Of a stretch of DNA of 37,485 bases, positions 30,725 through 36,625 are shown piece by piece. Location of the stretch: positions 1 through 37,485 of the forward strand of contig JAHBWH010000072.1 of NCBI GenBank assembly GCA_019637115.1, given 5' to 3'. The position numbers were made by a program, and so were the translations under genes. The notes below the pieces were generated by a model that saw nothing but the letters and a program-made list of their open reading frames with translations, made no database searches and had not been told where the DNA came from. How positions within the stretch are numbered: position 1 is the stretch's first letter; every line of letters starts with the position of its first letter. Origin of the DNA: Myxococcales bacterium. GTDB taxonomy: Bacteria > Myxococcota_A > Polyangia > Polyangiales > Houyiibacteriaceae.

Positions 30725-31234
30725 ATGGCGGAATTGGCGGTGGTGTCGAACGTAGGTGAGGACGAGACGTTGCGGCTGGAGTCGCTCGCGGATGCGATCC
30801 CCGAGCGCCGTCGAGGGCGCCGCAAGCGCCGGGCTCGCGCGCGCGCGAAGACCATCTCGATTCGGCGCCTGAGCAAGAGCGAGCTCAACCGCGGTCGCGT
30901 GCTCTATCCTGAGACCGACTACTGGAAGCCCATGTCGCGCGTCGAATGCGCCGACATGGAGCGTCCGTGCCCATTCGTCAGCTGCAAATACCACCTGTAC
31001 GTCGACGTCCATCCCGTGCGCGGTTCCATCAAGCTGAACTTCCCCGACGTGGAGGTCTGGGAGATGACCGAGACCTGCGCGCTCGACGTGGCCGACCGTG
31101 GCGGCATCACGCTCGAGGAGGTCGGCGAGATCATGAACCTGACGCGCGAGCGCGTGCGTCAGGTGGAGACCGCGGGCCTCGCGAAGCTCGAGGCGCTGCG
31201 CGACATCGAGCGTCTCAAGGACTACGTCCTCTGA
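30725..31234 (+). CDS. Sigma region-4-like HTH protein with Cys cluster
   Basis: A 169-aa protein. Residues 1-25 are variable, 28-48 are strongly basic ([15 protein letters not shown]). The central part is Cys-bearing: Cys75, Cys82, Cys87 ([13 protein letters not shown]) and Cys118 (TETCALD), placed to bind Zn or an Fe-S cluster. The C-terminus (127-155) is an HTH of sigma-70 region 4 type, [23 protein letters not shown], which in true sigma factors reads the -35 element. Regions 2 and 3 are absent, so it cannot act alone as a sigma factor. The whole resembles the sigma factor-like HTH proteins I recall from deltaproteobacteria. The ATG at 30725 has GGGAGG five bases upstream; an ATG at 30689 lacks one. 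Confidence 0.85.
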   Translation: MAELAVVSNVGEDETLRLESLADAIPERRRGRRKRRARARAKTISIRRLSKSELNRGRVLYPETDYWKPMSRVECADMERPCPFVSCKYHLYVDVHPVRGSIKLNFPDVEVWEMTETCALDVADRGGITLEEVGEIMNLTRERVRQVETAGLAKLEALRDIERLKDYVL

Positions 31235-31431
31235 TCTCGCCGCCCGGCCTCCGACGATCGCCTCAACGACGCTGAGATCTCGCTGCGGGCTTCGCCGAAC
31301 GCCTCTGCGACACTGAGATCGTGTGTTGGTCGTGGCTCTGGGTGGGCACCGTTGGCTGTTGGGGCGTGTGCGCGAAAACGGGGGCGTGCGCGAGCTTCCT
31401 CCGACCTGCTCGAACGCGCACGTCATGGGCA

Positions 31432-31512
31432 CGCGGACCCGGACGCGGACCCGGACGCCGACCCGGACGCCGACCGGACGCGGACGCCGACCGGACGCGG
31501 ACCCGGATGCGG
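31432..31512. repeat. Hexamer array CGGACC/CGGACG type
   Basis: About 13 six-base units (CGGACC, CGGACG, CCGACC), on the minus strand again TCC-containing, between the convergent sigma-like gene and the outer-membrane-like gene. Apart from it I find no gene or clear terminator in 31235-31560. Confidence 0.88.
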
Positions 31513-31560
31513 CCACCCACGAGGCGGACCCGCCGACACAGACTCCGAGAGAGCGAGGGC

Positions 31561-33126
31561 TTAGAACGCGACCTGCAGGCCGAGCGTCGGATCCATCGCG
31601 AAGAGGCTCGTCGGCAGCATCAGGTGGGCCGTGAAGCGGAAGAAGAGCCCGACGTTCGGGGTGAAGCGGTAAGCCGCTCCGAGGCCGGCGTGGAGGTTCA
31701 CGAGGCCGCTGATCGCGAAAGGCTCGGTGTCGGGGGCCTGGACCTGATATTGGCCGCCGCCGCCGCCGAGGAAGGCGACGGCTTCGAAGCCCTCGCGCGC
31801 CGGAGGCGTGAGGCGGATGGAGAGGCGGCCGCCGAAGAGGATGCGGCTGAGGCTGCCTTCGCCGGCCTTGACGGCGATGCGCGCGAAGACGCCGAGGGCG
31901 ACGCGAGAGTGGAGCCAGCCGCCAGCGTGGATCTCGATGCCAGGCGCGAGCGCGATGCCATCGGCGACGAGGTTCAGACAGTACCCGTCTTCGGCCACGT
32001 CGGCGTTGCACTCGGGGCTCCCGGGCTCGAAATAACCCAGGTTGGCGGCGTTGCTAGGCTCCGAGGGGATGCGATCGACGGGCATGCCCGACTTCACGAC
32101 GCCCAAGCCGATGTTGAACCCAACCTCCAGGAAGAAGCGCGAGAACTCGCCAGGCTCGCTCGAGCCGCCGCCGCCGCCGCCTGCATCGGCGACGCAGAAG
32201 TCGTCGTCGCAGACGAGGCCCGCGCGGCACTCCTGGGTCGAGCGGCAGGTGTCGCCGAGGCCTGCGTTCCCGCGGCCGCTCGTGCAGCCGGGCATGCCGG
32301 GCGGGCACTCGGTCTCGGTGCATTGCTCCGGGGGCGCCTGGCCGGGGAGCGCGGGAGCAGGCTGCGTGCGCGCGGAGACGATGTTGACGCTGAAGGGCTC
32401 CTCGGCGCTGCCCGCGAAGCCCATCGGCGCACCCGAGGTGTCGAAGGCGACGATGTAGTACTGGACCCGCGGGGCCATCACCTCGCCACAAGGGAGCTCG
32501 ACGCCGAACCCGCCCGTGACGCGGCGCATGTCCATGCGCCGGTAGTCGCGCATGCCGGGCGCCTTGTAATAGACGTAGATGGCGCCGACCGGGGCGTCGT
32601 CGGGTGCCTCCACGAAGATCGGCAGGGCCGTGTTCGAGAGCTGCTCGGGGTGCGGGCGGTGCGGGATGGTGCCTGGCGCTGCAGTGGGCGTCGGAGTCTG
32701 CGTTTGGGTCTGCGTCTGTGTTTGCGTCTGCGTCTGCGTGCCGCCGCTTCCGACGCGGCTCTGCGCCAGCGTGAAGACGGATTGGATGTCCGGCGTGCTG
32801 GTGAGCGGGTCGAGCTGCACCGTCCGGTCGGCTCGAAGCGCCTCGACGAAATACTGCAGCCCTTGGCCGTTGTCGCCGAATCCCCCGATCGCGACGACCC
32901 CGAGGTTCAGGTAGGTGCGCCCCAGCGGCGCGCCCGTGACCCCGTTGCGTTGAGCGTTCTGCAGTGCTTCTTGGAGCGTCTGCATCGCCTGCTCGATCTC
33001 GAGGTTGTTGTAGGCGTCCATGGCCTGGCGATTCAGGTCCAAAACGCGGCGGAGTTGCGCCTCGACGACCGTGCTCGAGGAGAGCAGCGAAGCCAAGACG
33101 ACGACCAAGCTGAGACGCTTCATCAT
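31561..33126 (-). CDS. Outer-membrane-like protein with Thr-Gln repeat
   Basis: The product is 521 aa. A signal peptide (MMKRLSLVVVLASLLSSSTVVEA) leads into a TPR-like helical part (LDLNRQAMDAYNNLEIEQAMQTLQEAL...), then a Thr-Gln run, a beta domain (LPIFVEAPDDAPVGAIYVYYKAPGM...), a Cys-rich stretch of about 60 residues (CTETECPPGMPGCTSG..., GDTCRSTQECRAGLVCDDDFC) and a C-terminal region of alternating residues ending LPTSLFAMDPTLGLQVAF, whose terminal Phe suits an outer-membrane beta-barrel. I infer an outer-membrane protein with a periplasmic N-terminus. The double ATG follows a GGGTGA; ATG 33138 is an alternative, since a TATCAC box stands 13 bases before it. Confidence 0.8.
   Translation of the reverse strand: MMKRLSLVVVLASLLSSSTVVEAQLRRVLDLNRQAMDAYNNLEIEQAMQTLQEALQNAQRNGVTGAPLGRTYLNLGVVAIGGFGDNGQGLQYFVEALRADRTVQLDPLTSTPDIQSVFTLAQSRVGSGGTQTQTQTQTQTQTQTPTPTAAPGTIPHRPHPEQLSNTALPIFVEAPDDAPVGAIYVYYKAPGMRDYRRMDMRRVTGGFGVELPCGEVMAPRVQYYIVAFDTSGAPMGFAGSAEEPFSVNIVSARTQPAPALPGQAPPEQCTETECPPGMPGCTSGRGNAGLGDTCRSTQECRAGLVCDDDFCVADAGGGGGGSSEPGEFSRFFLEVGFNIGLGVVKSGMPVDRIPSEPSNAANLGYFEPGSPECNADVAEDGYCLNLVADGIALAPGIEIHAGGWLHSRVALGVFARIAVKAGEGSLSRILFGGRLSIRLTPPAREGFEAVAFLGGGGGQYQVQAPDTEPFAISGLVNLHAGLGAAYRFTPNVGLFFRFTAHLMLPTSLFAMDPTLGLQVAF
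32696..32740. repeat. In-frame GTCTGC-type hexamer run coding Thr-Gln
   Basis: Seven six-base units (GTCTGC, GTTTGG, GTCTGT, GTTTGC), read on the minus strand as a run of Thr-Gln inside the outer-membrane-like protein. The period is 6 bp, as in the intergenic arrays. It forms the linker between the helical part and the beta domain. Confidence 0.85.
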
Positions 33127-33264
33127 TGGGTCACCCATTGCGCGACGGCGAGTGATAGCAGGAAGGCGAGATTTTTTCTCCCTTATCCTCATGCGGGGGA
33201 TGGACGGCCCCGAGTGAGGTCGATTCGCCGGGCCCGTCGATGTCGGTCCTGGGCCGTCGTGGCC

Positions 33265-33330
33265 GTATCCAGGTCCGAATCCGGGTCCGACTCCGTATCC
33301 GGGTCCGAGTCCGAGTCCGAGTCTGGGTCG
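33265..33330. repeat. Hexamer array NNNTCC, eleven units
   Basis: GTATCC, AGGTCC, GAATCC, GGGTCC, GACTCC, GTATCC, GGGTCC, GAGTCC and so on: every sixth position starts TCC while the three bases before it vary. It lies in the divergent gap between the outer-membrane-like gene and the next membrane-protein gene. I see no gene in 33127-33422. Confidence 0.9.
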
Positions 33331-33404
33331 GGGCCGTCTGGACCCGGTCACGGGCCCGAACCTGAGCTTCGGTCGGAAGACTCGATGGGCAGCGCGGTCC
33401 ACCG

Positions 33405-33413
33405 TGCTATCTT
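33405..33413 (+). promoter_or_regulatory. Extended -10 box, leaderless start
   Basis: TGC-TATCTT (TG 33405-33406, TATCTT 33408-33413), nine bases before the GTG at 33423. No ribosome site is present between them. Confidence 0.45.
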
Positions 33414-33422
33414 CGCGCGCGC

Positions 33423-33977
33423 GTGCCGCTTCCGACCCTCCTCTGCGTCACCTTCGCGTCCGGCATCGCCGCCGCCCTCGCGTCCCGGGTGGAGCTGCGG
33501 GTGAGCCCGAGGCCGCCACTTCTGACGCGAGCGTTCGCCGCGCAGCTCCTCTTCACCGCCCTCGTGACCGTGCCGGCGGGCGTCTATTTCTACGTCTTTC
33601 ACGGTGACTGGTTCCTCCTCTACACCGTGGACGTCGCGCGCATCCCGTCCGCGGCGGCGCTCGTCGGCTTCCTCGCCCTCGGGGGGGTGACCGGGCTCGG
33701 CTTCGTCGTCGGGGCGAGCGCGGTGCGCAGCCAGCGCGAGATCGTAGGCGGCGCGGTCGCCGGGGCGGCCGTCCTCGCGGGCGTGGGCGCCGCATTCGTG
33801 GCGAAGGAGCGGCTGGGCCTGGTCGGCACGTTTGCGCAGTTCCAAGGCGCGTTCGGGCTCCGGTCGTTCACCGAGGACATCATCTTGCACGGCACGTTCC
33901 TCGCGTGGACCGTCTTCCTGGCCGGCCAGGTCTTCACGCTGCTGCGTCTCGGCTTCGGCGCCCGCCGGGGGACCTGA
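33423..33977 (+). CDS. Multi-TM membrane protein, 184 aa, unknown
   Basis: Five hydrophobic stretches are visible (LCVTFASGIAAALAS, RAFAAQLLFTALVTVPAGVYF, AAALVGFLALGGVTGLGFVVGA, VGGAVAGAAVLAGVGAAFVA, ILHGTFLAWTVFLAGQVFTLL). It has no signal peptide cleavage site, known domain or Cys cluster, and I cannot name the family. The GTG start follows a TG-TATCTT box and lacks a ribosome site. A 24-bp element of the shared 3' type follows its stop by 22 bases. Confidence 0.75.
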   Translation: MPLPTLLCVTFASGIAAALASRVELRVSPRPPLLTRAFAAQLLFTALVTVPAGVYFYVFHGDWFLLYTVDVARIPSAAALVGFLALGGVTGLGFVVGASAVRSQREIVGGAVAGAAVLAGVGAAFVAKERLGLVGTFAQFQGAFGLRSFTEDIILHGTFLAWTVFLAGQVFTLLRLGFGARRGT

Positions 33978-33999
33978 GTACAGCTCCTCGGAAGTTCGC

Positions 34000-34023
34000 G
34001 ACAGCCCCTCATGGGAAGCTGTC
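34000..34023 (+). repeat. 24-bp 3' element, copy B
   Basis: GACAGCCCCTCAT then GGGAAGCTGTC. Two differences from copy A. The ends GACAGC and GCTGTC are complementary and could pair. A weaker related sequence, ACAGCTCCTCGGAAG, lies immediately before it (33980-33994). Confidence 0.7.
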
Positions 34024-34040
34024 CTGAGCGCCCGAAACCG

Positions 34041-34070
34041 TTGACCTCGCGGGGCGAGCCCTGATACTCC
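34041..34070 (+). promoter_or_regulatory. Promoter of the DUF4398-ompA operon
   Basis: TTGACC (34041-34046), 18 bp, TACTCC (34065-34070), with an extended-10 TG (TGA-TACTCC). The ATG at 34079 is eight bases further, so translation is leaderless or nearly so. Confidence 0.6.
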
Positions 34071-34078
34071 CAGCGACG

Positions 34079-34432
34079 ATGAGCGCGCCGCGCCCGCAGT
34101 CCATGCTCGGGCCCACCGTGGGTCGACGCACGAGGGGTCGCTGGATCGCGTACGCCTGCGCTGCGTGGGCTGTCGCGTGCTCCGGCTGCGCGCCCGCCGT
34201 CTACACCACGCACGTGCTCCCGGCCTCACGCCTCGTCGCCGAGGCCGAGCAGGCCGGCGCCGCCGAGCGGGCCCCCTACGAGTATTACTACGCCCGCGCG
34301 CACCTCGAGCAGGCGCGGGTGGTCGCGTCGGAGGCGGCGTATCAAGACGCGATCCGCTACGCGAAGACCGCGGCCGAGTACGGTCGACGGGCGCAGCGCC
34401 AGATGAGCGAGCGGCCGCGGAGCCGCGAGTGA
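34079..34432 (+). CDS. DUF4398-type lipoprotein
   Basis: A 117-aa lipoprotein: signal WIAYACAAWAVACSGC with lipobox ACSGC, preceded by a long basic n-region (GRRTRGR), then a helical DUF4398-like domain (LVAEAEQAGAAERAPYEYYYARAHLEQARVVASEAAYQDAIRYAKTAAEYGRRAQRQ). This domain commonly precedes an OmpA-family gene in Myxococcota and probably binds the envelope with it; its TGA overlaps the next gene's GTG. The leaderless start follows the TTGACC promoter directly. Confidence 0.85.
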   Translation: MSAPRPQSMLGPTVGRRTRGRWIAYACAAWAVACSGCAPAVYTTHVLPASRLVAEAEQAGAAERAPYEYYYARAHLEQARVVASEAAYQDAIRYAKTAAEYGRRAQRQMSERPRSRE

Positions 34433-35568
34433 GGGTAGCCTTGAAGCTCCGCACCGTCTGCGCCGTCGGGCTGCTCTGCGGCTGCGCCGCCGCCACTCAG
34501 GTCGATGGGCGGATCTCGGGCCTGCGGCGGGTGCTCGACGAGGCCGAGGCCAACGGCGCGATGGCGTGCGCTCCACGCGAGCTCGCGCTCGCGCGGGCCC
34601 ACCTCGGTTTCGCCGAGGATCTCCTGGAGCGGGGGTACCCACAGCGGGCCGAGGAGCACGTCGTGGTCGCCGAGCCGAACGCTCGGGCCGCGCTTCGGCT
34701 GAGCCCTGCGGCGCGGTGTCGGGAGGGGGCGCCACCACCGCCGCCGCCTGCGGCCCCGCCCCCGCCCGGAGATCGCGACGGCGACGGAATCCCGGACGAG
34801 GACGATCGTTGCCCGGACGAGCCGGAGGACTTCGACGGCTGGGAGGATCACGACGGCTGCCCCGACGATCAGGACACCGACGGCGACGGCATCCCCGACG
34901 CGCGTGACCTCTGCATCCTCGAGCCCGAGGATCGCGACGGCCGCTTCGACGAGGACGGCTGCCCCGACCCGGACGATGACCTCGACGGAGTGCCGGATGC
35001 GGCGGATCGCTGCCCCACCGAGCCCGAAGATCGCGACGGTTACCTCGACGAGGACGGCTGCCCGGATCTCGACGACGATCAGGACGGCGTCCCGGACGTC
35101 GAGGACGACTGCCCCGACGAGCCCGGCGCGGCGGCCGACCGGGGGTGCCCGCGGGTCTATCAGGCGGTGCAGGTCACCCGAACGCATGTTCGCATCACCC
35201 AGCAGGTCCACTTCGCGACCAACCGCGCCCGCATCCTCCCCGACAGCTTCGAGCTCCTGAACACGGTCGCGCAGGTGCTGCGGGACTACCCCGAGATCAC
35301 GCTCGAGGTGCAGGGCCACACGGACGATCGCGGTCGCGACGACTACAACATGCGGCTCTCCGATCAGCGCGCGAACGCGGTCCGCGACTACCTCCTCGGG
35401 CAGGGCATCCCGTCTTCGCGCCTCGTCGCCCGGGGATACGGAGAGACCCAGCCGATGGAGTCGAACCGCACGCCGGCTGGCCGCGCCGCGAACCGCCGCG
35501 TGGAGTTCGTCCGCACCGACGAGGCCGCCCGGCGGTACCGGCAGGAGCAAGGGCAAGCCATCCCCTGA
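34429..35568 (+). CDS. OmpA-family protein with calcium-binding TSP3 repeats
   Basis: A 379-aa envelope protein. The N-terminus has a signal and lipobox-like LLCGCAAA. A DUF4398-like helical part (VLDEAEANGAMACAPRELALARAHLGFAEDLL) is followed by a Pro run and about five thrombospondin-3-like repeats rich in DxDxDG (RDGDGIPDEDDRCPDEPED, QDTDGDGIPDARDLC), which bind Ca2+. The C-terminal OmpA domain (about 240-365) has VHFATNRARILPDSFELLNTV, GHTDDRG and LSDQRANAVRDYLLGQGI with GRAANRRVEF, which binds peptidoglycan. It links the outer membrane to the wall. The GTG start overlaps the preceding TGA (GTGA); a TTG four codons later is possible. Confidence 0.93.
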   Translation: MRVALKLRTVCAVGLLCGCAAATQVDGRISGLRRVLDEAEANGAMACAPRELALARAHLGFAEDLLERGYPQRAEEHVVVAEPNARAALRLSPAARCREGAPPPPPPAAPPPPGDRDGDGIPDEDDRCPDEPEDFDGWEDHDGCPDDQDTDGDGIPDARDLCILEPEDRDGRFDEDGCPDPDDDLDGVPDAADRCPTEPEDRDGYLDEDGCPDLDDDQDGVPDVEDDCPDEPGAAADRGCPRVYQAVQVTRTHVRITQQVHFATNRARILPDSFELLNTVAQVLRDYPEITLEVQGHTDDRGRDDYNMRLSDQRANAVRDYLLGQGIPSSRLVARGYGETQPMESNRTPAGRAANRRVEFVRTDEAARRYRQEQGQAIP

Positions 35569-35590
35569 CTGCCCCTCGGAGGAAGCTGAC
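35567..35590 (+). repeat. 24-bp 3' element, copy C
   Basis: GACTGCCCCTCGG then AGGAAGCTGAC, starting inside the ompA stop codon. It differs from copy A at three positions. Same orientation as the preceding gene, like copies A and B. Confidence 0.65.
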
Positions 35591-35598
35591 GCGGCGGC

Positions 35599-35628
35599 TT
35601 GCGACGGGCGAACCTTCGGCGGTACACG
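35599..35628 (+). promoter_or_regulatory. Putative promoter of the two-TM protein gene
   Basis: TTGCGA (35599-35604), 18 bp, TACACG (35623-35628). The -35 is a weak form of TTGACC; the 18-bp spacing matches the others. The GTG at 35643 is 14 bases beyond. Confidence 0.4.
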
Positions 35629-35642
35629 TTGTCCAAGGTTCC

Positions 35643-36284
35643 GTGACGACCAAACCCGACGAAGCGCTCCTGGCGCGGCCCCTGGAGGTCGACCCCGAGC
35701 TCCTGGCGTTGCCAGCGCCCGCTCGTGGTCGACGTCTCGCGACCTTGGTGCTCATGGCCGCTGCGTCCGCGGCGTCGCTCGCCTTGCTCGCAGGCCTGCG
35801 CAACGACGTCGGCTACTTCTTCGCGCCTGCCCAACCAACGCACGTCGGGGACGTGCTGGAGCTCGAGCCGTCGACGCTCATCCCCAACACGTTCGTGACG
35901 ATCGCGGGCACGCCGATGGCGTCGACGCAGGTGAGCTACGCGCGCGCGTTCGGCGAACGCTACGCGGTCTTCGCGCTCGCGGGGCAGCGCCGGGTGCTCG
36001 TCCAGGTGCCCGCCGACGACCACTTCGAGGTGCGAACGAGCGCGCGCCGCGAGTTCTCAGGTCGGCTGGTCAGGGTCTCCGACCTCGGAGGGCGCTTCTC
36101 GGCAGTGCGGCGCCACTACGAGCGCATGCAGGTCCCCGTGACGGGGGAGACGTTCGTCCTCTTGGCGGACGAGCCGCCCGGCAGCTACGGGTGGGCCATT
36201 GGCCTCGCGGCGCTCTGCCTGGTCTTCGTGCTCCTGAACCTCTTCCTCTTGCTCCGATGGTTCCGCCCGATTCGGCTGAAGTGA
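35643..36284 (+). CDS. Two-TM envelope protein, unknown
   Basis: A 213-aa protein. A cytosolic N-terminus (about 1-32) is followed by TM1 (about 33-53, LATLVLMAAASAASLALLA), an extracytoplasmic beta-rich domain of about 125 residues (THVGDVLELEPSTLIPNTFVTIAGTPM...YAVFALAGQRRVLVQVP...), and TM2 near the C-terminus (WAIGLAALCLVFVLLNLFLLLRWF). I do not recognise the family; the layout suggests a protein that places a small domain outside the inner membrane. The GTG start has AAGG five bases upstream. Confidence 0.75.
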   Translation: MTTKPDEALLARPLEVDPELLALPAPARGRRLATLVLMAAASAASLALLAGLRNDVGYFFAPAQPTHVGDVLELEPSTLIPNTFVTIAGTPMASTQVSYARAFGERYAVFALAGQRRVLVQVPADDHFEVRTSARREFSGRLVRVSDLGGRFSAVRRHYERMQVPVTGETFVLLADEPPGSYGWAIGLAALCLVFVLLNLFLLLRWFRPIRLK

Positions 36285-36331
36285 GCGCGCAGCCCGCCTG
36301 ACGGCCCCGTCCGGCGGTGGTCATCGGCGCT

Positions 36332-36528
36332 TGGACGCGGTCATCGGACGCGGTCATCGGACGCGGTCATCGGACGCGGCCATCGGACTCGGTCATCGGA
36401 CTCGGTCATCGGACGCGGTCATCGGACGCGGTCATCGGACGCGGCCATCGGACGCGGCCATCGGACGCGGCCATCGGACGCGGCCATCGGACGCGGCCAT
36501 CGGACTCGGTCGTTGGACGCGAGCGGCG
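36332..36528. repeat. 13-bp tandem array, about 15 copies
   Basis: The unit GGACGCGGTCATC varies as GGACGCGGCCATC and GGACTCGGTCATC. It lies between the two-TM gene and the prepilin peptidase gene. No gene is supported in 36285-36612; frames there translate only the array. Confidence 0.95.
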
Positions 36529-36612
36529 CGCTGCGGGGAATCGTCGCCGTCGCAACCGTCGTTCCGACCCGGGTCGGGTCGACGGATTCGCGACCGCCCG
36601 ACCGCTGCCGAC

Positions 36613-36618
36613 TATGCT
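36613..36618 (+). promoter_or_regulatory. -10-like box, leaderless start
   Basis: TATGCT seven bases before the ATG at 36626, with no ribosome site between. No convincing -35. Confidence 0.4.
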
Positions 36619-36625
36619 TGCGCCG

